This document shows, piece after piece, positions 35,906 through 43,655 of a stretch of DNA of 64,000 nt. Position 1 is the first letter of the stretch. Each line of letters starts with the position of its first letter. A program made the translations under genes and the position numbers. This stretch comes from Ruminiclostridium papyrosolvens C7 (lineage in GTDB: Bacteria > Bacillota > Clostridia > Acetivibrionales > DSM-1351), in contig NZ_ATAY01000085.1 of assembly GCF_000421965.1 (NCBI RefSeq), forward strand, positions 1-64,000, written 5' to 3'. The notes under the pieces were generated by a model, which saw only the letters and a list, made by a program, of their open reading frames with translations, had not been told where the DNA came from and did no database searches.

Positions 35906-36766
35906 ATGGGTTATGGTACTTTAAGTTCAGCTATTGTAAATCATTATAACAAAAGATCTTATACTCTTGGAGGAACAACATACAGTGGAATCAGTATTTT
36001 TAAAACAAACCCTTCCACTCAGACAATTGCACCTGCTGTCCGTACAGATGGAACAAAGCAGCATCTTGTGGATATGGTTCCACCTGGAGTAACCAGTTCG
36101 AAAGTTATTGCAAAAACCAATGCCAGTGTGATGGGGGGTTACTATGAATCGGGTCAAGCATTTATGGGCATCTATTACGTAAATGGTACTCTTTATAAGA
36201 GTGGTGCGCAAGTTACATACTCCAGTACTTCTATGCAGAATTTAGGTCCTCGTGACTTTCCATGTTTCTGCCTTAGAAATAATGGAACAGTGACTATTAA
36301 ATGGCCTACAACAAGTGATATTAAAGCCACTGTTGAAGCCTGTAGTGTAATAATCGCTGCATCTAATCCACTTGTATACGAAGGTTCATCAGTATTTGAA
36401 TCAGCAATAAAGGCTGCAGATGGGATACAAATTGCTAATTGGAGCAATCTGAATGACGACACTTGTCACTACAATGATAAAAATTGTAACTACTCAGGGA
36501 AATCACTGTACAGGAGAACATTTATTGGGCATAAATCTGATGGTTCATTTCTGTTGGTATGCAGTGATGCGGAAATGGATTTACGGGTAGGTGCTAAACT
36601 AATGGTTGACTTGGAATGTGATTTTGCATGTAATCTCGATGGCTCTTCAGCAACGCAGATGAGGGTCACTTCTGGGTATACGAATGGTAATGCAGCCGGA
36701 CGGGTGACTTCAGATAATGGTGATGATTACTTTTATGGTACAGCTATCTGTGCATATATAAAATGA
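35906..36766 (+). CDS. Phosphodiester glycosidase (NAGPA)-like protein
   Basis: 286 residues with the fold marks of the NAGPA domain: SKVIAKTNASVMGGYYESGQ early, VIIAASNPLVYEG in the middle, and near the end the hallmark DFACNLDGSSATQM, comparable with the N-L-D-G-G-x-S motif of phosphodiester alpha-GlcNAcases. There is no signal peptide, which is odd for a family usually exported or anchored. It could be cytoplasmic, phage-derived or exported by another route. AAAGGATTG precedes the ATG. It sits alone inside the accessory stretch. Confidence 0.68.
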   Translation: MGYGTLSSAIVNHYNKRSYTLGGTTYSGISIFKTNPSTQTIAPAVRTDGTKQHLVDMVPPGVTSSKVIAKTNASVMGGYYESGQAFMGIYYVNGTLYKSGAQVTYSSTSMQNLGPRDFPCFCLRNNGTVTIKWPTTSDIKATVEACSVIIAASNPLVYEGSSVFESAIKAADGIQIANWSNLNDDTCHYNDKNCNYSGKSLYRRTFIGHKSDGSFLLVCSDAEMDLRVGAKLMVDLECDFACNLDGSSATQMRVTSGYTNGNAAGRVTSDNGDDYFYGTAICAYIK

Positions 36767-36843
36767 AGCTAGGTTTTTATATTTTTACGTGACGCTCCCC
36801 TTAAATCACAAAACAGTTTTCTTTTTACTAGATAGTGTGTATT

Positions 36844-36867
36844 AAAAGTGTGAGCGTCACACTTTTT
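36844..36867 (+). terminator. Terminator of the NAGPA-like gene
   Basis: AAGTGTG (36846-36852) pairs with CACACTT (36858-36864), followed by Ts. AGCGTCAC within it can also pair with GTGACGCT at about 36787-36794. The rest of 36767-37106 shows no gene. Confidence 0.7.
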
Positions 36868-37038
36868 CTGCTCATAGCATCCTATAGGCAGTAGTTTGAA
36901 AATAATTGAGTAAAACGAACATCTGTCTGTTAATACACCAATTTATAGTCCGATTTCAGCCATTTAACCAATGCCCCTCAAATCAGACACGGCCTGCTTT
37001 ATTTGAAATGCTTCTCTCCTAAGAATATTCCTAAAACA

Positions 37039-37080
37039 TTAAAATCCCACAGCTTGTCACGGAGCCTGGGGGATTTTAAG
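37039..37080 (-). terminator. Terminator of the AraC-type regulator gene
   Basis: TAAAATCCC and GGGATTTTA arms enclose an internal partly paired region, about 25 bp after the stop on the minus strand; T-rich on both sides. Confidence 0.65.
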
Positions 37081-37106
37081 TTTATAAAATATTTAACTTA
37101 ATAAAA

Positions 37107-37955
37107 TCATTTTTTCTTTACCGGTATCCATATTTCACCCATACAATACCCGCTCATGCCATAATACATTTCAAAACTCGGTCCCTCAACCTGTTCATAT
37201 TCAGATGTTGGAAACCATTCGGTATAAATCCGTCTCCACAGATTCTGAATTTCGCAATGAGGTTCCTGAAATATAGCCCAAGTCAGCTCCGGGACAGACA
37301 GCTTCGTTAATCTATCCGGAATTTCAAGTCCCTTTGGCAAGTTATAACAAATCATGTATTTGAAGCTTGTTTCGGTATGATCATAAAGTGCCGCGTGCAA
37401 CATGGTATCGTGAAAACGACCTAACAGTTCATTCATAAGGTCAACAGTACCATCTTCGTCGCACTTGATACAAAACTGCGGAACTTCGGCAAATGCCTTT
37501 TCCATGTCCCTGCTAATGAGCCCGGAAACTCCGAACATCTCAAAAGGTTCTCTCTTTTCAATGCGGTAATCCATCTTGATATCTCCCTTAATTGATATTG
37601 AAAAGGTCATCCGAGGATAAGCTTTAAGGGAAATGCCCATATCGCGCGCAGATGATGGCATCACACCATGTAGATTTTTAAATGCTCTGGAAAATGCCTC
37701 CGGTGATTCATAGCCGTATTTAATAGCTGTATCAATCACTTTAATATCACTTGTCTGCAACTCAAAAGCAGCCAAGGTCAAGCGCCTACGTCTTATATAT
37801 TCTGATAATGGTACATTTGTTATATATGAAAACATTCTTTGAAAATGATATGTTGAACAGCAGGCAATTTGAGCAACCTTTTCATAGGAAATTTCATCAG
37901 CCAGATTACCTTCAATATAATCCATTGCATTATTCATTCTGACAATCCAATCCAT
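37107..37955 (-). CDS. AraC-family regulator with GyrI-like effector domain
   Basis: 282 residues. The N-terminal third carries two AraC helix-turn-helix motifs (EISYEKVAQIACCSTYHFQR and VIDTAIKYGYESPEAFSRAF). Residues ~115-280 form a GyrI/BmrR-like small-molecule binding domain (MDYRIEKREPFEMFGVSGLI, ending EIWIPVKK). Such proteins activate drug or stress responses. GGGAGGG precedes the ATG. No obvious target is adjacent, so it may act elsewhere or on itself. Confidence 0.9.
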   Translation of the reverse strand: MDWIVRMNNAMDYIEGNLADEISYEKVAQIACCSTYHFQRMFSYITNVPLSEYIRRRRLTLAAFELQTSDIKVIDTAIKYGYESPEAFSRAFKNLHGVMPSSARDMGISLKAYPRMTFSISIKGDIKMDYRIEKREPFEMFGVSGLISRDMEKAFAEVPQFCIKCDEDGTVDLMNELLGRFHDTMLHAALYDHTETSFKYMICYNLPKGLEIPDRLTKLSVPELTWAIFQEPHCEIQNLWRRIYTEWFPTSEYEQVEGPSFEMYYGMSGYCMGEIWIPVKKK

Positions 37956-38004
37956 AGATTTTCCCTCCCTTCAAGATAAATATAGCACCTTTAAGATTAA
38001 CAAA

Positions 38005-38021
38005 CCTTGCATTTCATGCAC
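38005..38021 (+). repeat. Direct repeat, right copy
   Basis: Second copy of CCTTGCATTTCATGCAC, followed by GGGAAAGTCAGA. With the copy at 34668 it brackets 3.3 kb that contain the structured leader, the small gene, the decayed gene, the NAGPA-like gene and the AraC gene. Confidence 0.6.
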
Positions 38022-38098
38022 GGGAAAGTCAGATGTATATTACTAGTTTGGGTCTAATATCCATTTTAACTAGCCCTTTGCAATAAGTTAAGCTAACA

Positions 38099-38782
38099 TT
38101 ATCTATGGGATAACTGGCACCTCTTTTTTATTCTTAATGACTCATTTAGATGCACCATATGATGACGAGTTACAGGCATTAATAAAATACCTGCTACATT
38201 TTTCTTACCCCAGAAATCAATTAACCAATTTGCACCTTCTACATCCAACACGGCACCTTCATCTATAACCCTCTTGAGTTTTTTCTTTTCAATTTTTCTT
38301 TTTAAATCTTCGGGACTAAAGTCTCTTATAATCTCACAAGTCCTTTTTCCTACTGCGATTCTATATTTACGTAACTCATTCATATTTATATTAGTACTAA
38401 AGTTGACGATTTCTTCGTTTGTCATAGCATTGCCGGTATCACAAATTACATTATTCATTTTTGGAATCCATTGCCCTGTATTGATTACCTGAACTCCATC
38501 AGCCACCAATATATTCATTGTAATATCTTCTATTCTTGTTGAATGCCATATACACCATGCAATAGTTGTATTGTCTCTTGCCAACATAGTACGAAATGTT
38601 GATTCATCTAATCCTTGCCACAATTCATCTTCACATGTTGTAATATTTTTTTGTGACATCTCAGAAGAGTGTACCATTTCATGTTGATTCAGACATAATT
38701 CAATAGCCTCGTCAAATTTGCCTGATTTTAAAATTATGCTTCTTAATAAATTCTGTTGAGATCCCCATGCTTTTTTATCCAT
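38099..38782 (-). CDS. DinB-superfamily protein
   Basis: About 227 residues from the ATG at 38782, chosen because AGGTGG lies 7 bases upstream; the frame continues 12 codons further without a site. The four-helix DinB fold is suggested by three histidines in the expected places: NQHEMVHSSE (~35), CIWHSTRIEDI (~80) and TRHHMVHLNE near the end, likely a metal site. These proteins act as metal-dependent thiol or detoxification enzymes, but many are uncharacterised. Monocistronic. Confidence 0.75.
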   Translation of the reverse strand: MDKKAWGSQQNLLRSIILKSGKFDEAIELCLNQHEMVHSSEMSQKNITTCEDELWQGLDESTFRTMLARDNTTIAWCIWHSTRIEDITMNILVADGVQVINTGQWIPKMNNVICDTGNAMTNEEIVNFSTNINMNELRKYRIAVGKRTCEIIRDFSPEDLKRKIEKKKLKRVIDEGAVLDVEGANWLIDFWGKKNVAGILLMPVTRHHMVHLNESLRIKKRCQLSHR

Positions 38783-39051
38783 TTTGGACCACCTAATACT
38801 TTTTAATGGCTGCCCCAAGTTTACAATATTATAGGGTTTAATTGGAGCTGATTATATGCGATTATCATACCATGAACTACTTGAATTTTCTATATATTAT
38901 AAAGAGCGAACACTCTTCCGGTGCTCACATATTTCTTATTCTCCCGCTCCTCGCAGCTCGCTTTCCCAGTATTGCTCGCTTTTTGCATCCGGCAGAGCGC
39001 ACACACATTATGAATTGAGGTCAGTCTTGAATCGCCAGTCAGAGCACACAC

Positions 39052-39091
39052 AAAAAGAAATACCTCCGACTTTGTCGAAGGTATTTCTTTT
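39052..39091 (-). terminator. Terminator of the tRNA-Gly/tRNA-Thr transcript
   Basis: AAAAAGAAATACCT and AGGTATTTCTTTTT arms with CGAC/GTCG inner stem directly follow the tRNA-Thr 3' end on the minus strand. The 38820-39050 stretch shows no convincing gene. Confidence 0.85.
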
Positions 39092-39167
39092 TGGAGCTCC
39101 CAATCGGAATCGGACCGATGACCTCATCCTTACCATGGATGCGCTCTGCCAACTGAGCTATGGGAGC
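39092..39167 (-). tRNA. tRNA-Thr (anticodon GGT)
   Basis: 76 nt including encoded CCA. Acceptor GCTCCCA/TGGGAGC, D stem GCTC/GAGC, anticodon stem CATCC/GGATG with loop ATGGTAA, T stem ATCGG/CCGAT. Reads ACC codons. Confidence 0.96.
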
Positions 39168-39173
39168 ATTAAT

Positions 39174-39247
39174 TGGAGCGGGTGATGGGAATCGAACCCA
39201 CGCTGTCAGCTTGGGAAGCTGATGTTCTACCATTGAACTACACCCGC
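39174..39247 (-). tRNA. tRNA-Gly (anticodon CCC)
   Basis: 74 nt including encoded CCA. Acceptor GCGGGTG/(C)ACCCGC, D stem GTTC/GAAC, anticodon stem TCAGC/GCTGA with loop TTCCCAA, T arm with TTCGATT. It is first in the tandem and lies 6 bp from tRNA-Thr. CCC is a less common glycine anticodon. Confidence 0.95.
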
Positions 39248-39330
39248 ATACTTGCGGGACACTAGAACGAACGTATTATAGCATGTTATGAACTATATAG
39301 TCCAGTGCTGAAAACGCCAATTTAACTAAA

Positions 39331-39990
39331 TTAGGCTTTCTGTTCTTCTAGATATTTCTCCAATTTACGTTTTACACGCTGTAACGCATTGTCGATGGAT
39401 TTTACATGCCTGTCCAAATCTTCCGCAATCTCCTGATAGGATTTACCGTCAAGGTATGAAGTCAAAACTTCCCATTCAAGAGAGCTCAGAATCTCACCCA
39501 TCTTATTTTCTATGCCACGGAATTCTTCCCTGTTTATAATCAGTTCTTCGGGGTCGCTTATACTCTCCTCACTGATTATGTCCATCAAGGTACGGTCAGA
39601 TTCTTCGTCAAAAATAGGTTTGTTCAGAGATACATAGGAATTTAACGGAATATGTTTTTGTCTGGTAGCAGTTTTAATCGCGGTAATTATTTGTCTGGTA
39701 ATACAGAGTTCTGCAAATGCTCTGAAGGATGAAAGCTTGTCCCCTTTATAGTCCCGGATAGCCTTAAAAAGTCCAATCATACCTTCCTGAATAATGTCTT
39801 CCCTGTCTGCACCTATCAGGAAGTATGTTCTGGCCTTTGCCCGAACAAAGCTTTTATACTTGTTAATAAGATATTCCAGAGCTTGTTGGTCACCTGCTCT
39901 AGCCTCCAATATTACATCTTCGTCAACCATACCAGAATATGTTTGATAGACCTCAGCCTTTAAGTTTGTTTTCAATACAGTTGCCCCCAT
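39331..39990 (-). CDS. sigH: RNA polymerase sigma factor SigH (stationary phase/sporulation)
   Basis: About 219 residues. Region 2 contains YKSFVRAKARTYFLIGADRE and DIIQEGMIGLFKAIRDYKGD, region 3 and the linker AIKTATRQKHIPLNSYVSLNKP, region 4 SLEWEVLTSYLDGKSYQEIAEDLDRHVKSI, all characteristic of Spo0H/SigH. It drives early sporulation and stationary-phase genes. It sits downstream of rlmB as in many Firmicutes. The ATG at 39990 has no ribosome site; a TTG at 39975 with GGGGG upstream is a possible true start. Confidence 0.95.
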   Translation of the reverse strand: MGATVLKTNLKAEVYQTYSGMVDEDVILEARAGDQQALEYLINKYKSFVRAKARTYFLIGADREDIIQEGMIGLFKAIRDYKGDKLSSFRAFAELCITRQIITAIKTATRQKHIPLNSYVSLNKPIFDEESDRTLMDIISEESISDPEELIINREEFRGIENKMGEILSSLEWEVLTSYLDGKSYQEIAEDLDRHVKSIDNALQRVKRKLEKYLEEQKA

Positions 39991-40190
39991 TTTGGCTTAC
40001 ATAAGTATGGTAAGAATTACAACTAAATAAAGATATAGACACTCATTTAAAATTATAAGTGTCTATGTCCCATATGTCAAGTTACTTTACTTTACCGAAT
40101 TTATCAGGCCTCCGAAAAAGTTAGTTTTCCTAACAAAATATCCTTTTTATTGTGTTTTTATGGGGTTTACTTTTTTTAAAGTATGTACTT

Positions 40191-41150
40191 TTATTTACCT
40201 CTCTGTTTTAGTATCTCATACATAACTATAGCTGCTGCAACAGATGCATTTAATGAGCTGATTTCCCCCTGCATAGGGATATTAACAACAAAATCACATT
40301 TCTCTCTTACAAGTTTACCCATTCCTTCGCCTTCACTTCCCACGACGAGAGCCATAGGGCCTTTCAAGTCGCTTTCGTAAAAAGCTTTTTCTCCAGTAGA
40401 ATCTGTTCCAACAACCCAGACATTATTTTTCTTTAGATATTCTATAGTCTGGGAAATATTTGTTACTCTGGATACAGGTACGTACTCTACCGCTCCGGCT
40501 GATGCCTTTGAGACTGCTGAAGTCAGTCCTATGGCCCTTCTCTTAGGAATAATTACACCATGAGCTCCAACCGCATTGGCTGTTCTTAAGATTGCACCGA
40601 AATTATGGGGGTCGGAAATCTCATCCAATATGATAATAAACGGAGGCTGGCCCTTCTCCTGAGCAGCTGCAAGTATGTCGTCTACCTCTACATAATCCTT
40701 GACTGCCACATAAGCTATAACTCCCTGATGGGATCTGGAAGTGGACATTCCGTCCAGTATACTCTTATCAACCTCAGTTGTAATAATTCCTTTTTGCCTT
40801 GCCATAGCTATAATCTGGCGAATAGAGCCTTCCTTTTCACCCTTGGATATAAACAACTTGTTTATTGTCCTGTTAGCTTTAAGAGCCTCCATTACGGAGT
40901 TTCTTCCCTCGAGCTTGTCAGTTTCCTCTGGAACAACATTTTCTTTTTCAACGTTTTCAAACTCGGTATCTTTTACAGGTGCCGCATAGGTCGCTCTCTT
41001 TGCAGGCTCACCCTTGACCCCCTTGCGCTCTTCCGGCTTTACCCCGCGTTTTTTACTGTCTCCCTGAAAATTCTTCCTTCCAAAGTCAGAAGTGGGGCCC
41101 TTTTTATCATAACGGGCATTACCTGGTCTCCTGTTTCTTGATTCTGCCAT
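40191..41150 (-). CDS. rlmB: 23S rRNA (guanosine-2'-O-)-methyltransferase RlmB
   Basis: 319 residues. A basic, low-complexity N-terminal extension (~1-75, rich in Arg, Lys, Gly, Glu) precedes the TrmH/SpoU domain: substrate-binding EGRNSVMEALKANRTINKLFI, then knotted motifs ILDEISDPHNFGAILRTANAVG, LVVGSEGEGMG and IPMQGEISSLNASVAAAIVMYE. It methylates G2251 of 23S rRNA from S-adenosylmethionine. Gene order mrnC-rlmB-(sigH) is conserved in Firmicutes. The N-terminal tail is longer than in E. coli. Confidence 0.93.
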   Translation of the reverse strand: MAESRNRRPGNARYDKKGPTSDFGRKNFQGDSKKRGVKPEERKGVKGEPAKRATYAAPVKDTEFENVEKENVVPEETDKLEGRNSVMEALKANRTINKLFISKGEKEGSIRQIIAMARQKGIITTEVDKSILDGMSTSRSHQGVIAYVAVKDYVEVDDILAAAQEKGQPPFIIILDEISDPHNFGAILRTANAVGAHGVIIPKRRAIGLTSAVSKASAGAVEYVPVSRVTNISQTIEYLKKNNVWVVGTDSTGEKAFYESDLKGPMALVVGSEGEGMGKLVREKCDFVVNIPMQGEISSLNASVAAAIVMYEILKQRGK

Positions 41151-41181
41151 ATTCTTAATTCCACGCTTTCATCGTTATTTG

Positions 41182-41601
41182 TTATTCTTCAACTGCCAGT
41201 CTTAAAATTTCCATAAGCCGCTCATAGTTGTTTGTAAGGTATAAATATCCTATCAATGCCTCAAAGCCGGTAGAATACCTGTAATCTGTAACATCTGCAT
41301 GTTTTGGGACAGTGGCTGATTTGGCATTGCGGCCTCTTCTGACAATATCCTGCTCGTCCGCAGTCAGTCTGTCGTTAACACGGTGAACTATATCTGCCTG
41401 AGACTTTGCTTTAACATACTTGACAGACATCTTATGAAGCATATTTACATTTGACTTGTTGTTTACTACAAGCATAGTACGTATATAAACTTCATAAACC
41501 GCATCCCCTATATAAGCTAAAACCAATGGCTGAAGATTCATCACATCCATCGGTTTAATATCAAAATCTTTACGCATGTTTTGTATAGTTTCTTCAAACA
41601 T
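41182..41601 (-). CDS. mrnC: Mini-ribonuclease III (MrnC)
   Basis: 139 residues corresponding to an RNase III catalytic domain without a dsRNA-binding domain. It contains NLQPLVLAYIGDAVYEVYIR with the acidic Asp, VNMLHKMSVKYVKAKSQADI, RRGRNAKSATVPKHADVTDY and the terminal acidic GFEALIGYLYL. It matures 23S rRNA ends. It overlaps no gene and lies 31 bp upstream of rlmB. GGAGAAAATGA precedes the ATG. Confidence 0.95.
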   Translation of the reverse strand: MFEETIQNMRKDFDIKPMDVMNLQPLVLAYIGDAVYEVYIRTMLVVNNKSNVNMLHKMSVKYVKAKSQADIVHRVNDRLTADEQDIVRRGRNAKSATVPKHADVTDYRYSTGFEALIGYLYLTNNYERLMEILRLAVEE

Positions 41602-41642
41602 TCATTTTCTCCAACTCTAATATGCCTTTTTATGCATATTTA

Positions 41643-41831
41643 TTATACACGAAAGTGGCATATGTTAAAACAATTTTTATCCGTCATTCCTTTTTGCTTA
41701 CTTATCCACAGCTAAAACGTAAATAGAGTGATATTTAACACGTTATCCACAATGTGTTTATGTTGTGGACATGTTTTTCTGTGGATAGTGTGTATAAATC
41801 TGTGTATATCTTTAAAATAGGCTTATCCGCC
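41643..41831. other. DnaA-box cluster
   Basis: Perfect TTATCCACA at 41702-41710 and 41743-41751, a consensus-compatible box on the other strand at 41789-41797 (TGTGTATAA), a one-mismatch box at 41780-41788 (TGTGGATAG), and weaker ones at 41643, 41764 and 41823. Seven candidate sites in 190 bp of intergenic, AT-rich DNA are far above chance. No dnaA, dnaN or rpmH gene is near, so this is not evidently oriC. Confidence 0.65.
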
Positions 41832-41861
41832 ATGTGAATAATTCCGGGATAAATCATTAAT

Positions 41862-42623
41862 TTATTCACATGTAATTGTCAGTCCTACAGGGCAATGGTC
41901 GGAGCCCATAATGTCAGAGTATATTTCAGCAGCTTCAATTCTATCCTTTAATGCTTCCGATACGCAGAAATAGTCTATTCTCCAGCCTACATTCTTTTCT
42001 CTGGCTTTAAACATATATGACCACCATGTATAGGCTCCTGTTTTATCCGGATACAGAGTTCTGAAAGAGTCCACAAACCCCTGCGCCATAAGCTCGGAGA
42101 ATTTTTCTCTTTCCTCCATGGTAAAGCCTGCACTTCTTTTATTTGAACGCGGATTCTTTATATCGATCTCCTGGTGAGCTACATTCATGTCCCCGCAAAT
42201 TATAACAGGTTTTGTTTGCTCCAGCTGCTTCAGGTACACCCTGAAATCATCTTCCCACTTCATACGATATTCCAATCTTTCAAGCTCTCTCTTGGAGTTT
42301 GGGGTATACACGTTTACAAGAAAGTACTCTTCAAACTCCAGAGTTATAACCCTTCCTTCATTGTCGTGTTCCTCTATACCGATTCCGCAAGAAGATGATA
42401 CAGGCTTTATTTTTGTGAAAATAGCCGTACCTGAGTATCCTTTTTTAACAGCATAATTCCAGTAATGTTCATAACCTTCAAGCTCCAGTTCAAGCTGTCC
42501 TTCCTGAAGCTTTGTTTCCTGAACGCAGAATATATCCGCATCTACCTCTTTGAAAAAATGCCAAAAGCCCTTGCCAATACACGACCTAAGTCCATTGACA
42601 TTCCATGAAACCAGCTTTGTCAT
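41862..42623 (-). CDS. Exodeoxyribonuclease III
   Basis: 253 residues of the ExoIII/AP-endonuclease family: KLVSWNVNGLRS, VQETKLQEGQLE (metal Glu), VYTPNSKRE, ICGDMNVAHQEIDI, and the C-terminal WRIDYFCVS and GSDHCPVGLTI with the catalytic Asp-His. It cleaves at abasic sites and degrades duplex 3' ends. CAGGAGAA precedes the ATG. It separates the cys genes from mrnC-rlmB, a position not part of the usual block. Confidence 0.95.
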   Translation of the reverse strand: MTKLVSWNVNGLRSCIGKGFWHFFKEVDADIFCVQETKLQEGQLELELEGYEHYWNYAVKKGYSGTAIFTKIKPVSSSCGIGIEEHDNEGRVITLEFEEYFLVNVYTPNSKRELERLEYRMKWEDDFRVYLKQLEQTKPVIICGDMNVAHQEIDIKNPRSNKRSAGFTMEEREKFSELMAQGFVDSFRTLYPDKTGAYTWWSYMFKAREKNVGWRIDYFCVSEALKDRIEAAEIYSDIMGSDHCPVGLTITCE

Positions 42624-42687
42624 AAGTATTTTCTCCTGTTGTAAAATAAATTAAATCAAGTATATCATAAACGTAAAAAAATTTCTT

Positions 42688-43521
42688 CTAGTTGAGATTT
42701 GCCCCGAAGGCCTTTGCAATTTTAATAAAGCAGACATCCAGCCATTTAATATCCCCGGCATGATTATACCAGTAAACATTGTCAATACCTGCATTTTGGC
42801 TCAAAAAAGCAATAGCCTTCACCAGTTCATTATAGTCATCAAGTACAGCCACCTTTACAAAACCGGTTTTTCCGTTTAAATTTATCTGATACCATCCATT
42901 GTCGGTTTTCCCTGTCACATGTACAAGGCTCCCCACATTTAGGCTTCCTAAGCCTGCTGTATTGTCAAAGGGCTGTTCGTTTACCGTAGTTTTAACTTTG
43001 GCTTTTTTAATAGAATTTTCAGGCTTAATTACTGCTTCGGGCTTTTCGTCTGCAAAGAAGTTCATTCTGCCAAAAGTATTGAATGTTGAGAATACCTGTG
43101 TTTCAACCACCCCATAAAAAGTCCCTCTTGCGTGAACAATTCTGCCGTTACCCATGAATACACCTACATGAACAATACCTGATCCCGTTTTATTAAAGCA
43201 CAAATCTCCTGCCTGTAAATCCTTTGCTTCTATGGGCTTGCATAGCTGAGAAAAGATTGCCTGTGCAGTATAATCAGCTGTATTTGCAATAAGCCCCATT
43301 TTCCTCAGAGTATGAACAATTAGTCCTGAACAGTCATAATATTCTTTTCCCAACCATCTTTCAGCGGAGTAGCTGTTGAAATAGTAATGGGATTTTCCAA
43401 ATCGTTTAACCAGTTCTGCCAAGGCTTCCCTTGTCAAAGGCTTATCGTTCTGTCCTCCAAAAACATAGCCACTGCCAAGCTTTGACCTTATAATTCCTAT
43501 AAATTCCTGCAACCTGTTCAT
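42688..43521 (-). CDS. NlpC/P60 cell-wall hydrolase with SH3 domain
   Basis: 277 residues. The N-terminal NlpC/P60 domain has catalytic Cys in EYYDCSGLIVHTL (~65), His in GIVHVGVFMGNGRIVHARG and a downstream polar residue. A linker and a bacterial SH3 domain (~190-250; GSLVHVTGKTDNGWYQINLNG) follow. It should cleave D-gamma-Glu-diaminopimelate or related bonds. No signal peptide is seen, which suggests mother-cell action or use as an imported/lysed-cell enzyme. AAGGAGTG precedes the ATG. It starts after the cysS terminator. Confidence 0.88.
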   Translation of the reverse strand: MNRLQEFIGIIRSKLGSGYVFGGQNDKPLTREALAELVKRFGKSHYYFNSYSAERWLGKEYYDCSGLIVHTLRKMGLIANTADYTAQAIFSQLCKPIEAKDLQAGDLCFNKTGSGIVHVGVFMGNGRIVHARGTFYGVVETQVFSTFNTFGRMNFFADEKPEAVIKPENSIKKAKVKTTVNEQPFDNTAGLGSLNVGSLVHVTGKTDNGWYQINLNGKTGFVKVAVLDDYNELVKAIAFLSQNAGIDNVYWYNHAGDIKWLDVCFIKIAKAFGANLN

Positions 43522-43581
43522 TAAATCACTCCTTCATATACTATTTAAAAATGTCTATTAACATAATATGAAGGAAGGAGC

Positions 43582-43614
43582 AAAAAAACACACCTTGGTT
43601 TTACCCAAGGTGTG
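43582..43614 (-). terminator. Terminator of cysE-cysS
   Basis: CACACCTTGG / CCAAGGTGTG stem followed on the minus strand by seven Ts. Confidence 0.93.
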
Positions 43615-43655
43615 AAAGGATTTGAGAAATATATAAATTTTACTTGTTATCAAAT

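Noticed and set aside
38856-39185. A 109-residue plus-strand frame across the tRNA genes
   Set aside because: It runs antisense through two tRNAs and a terminator, so it is not a gene.
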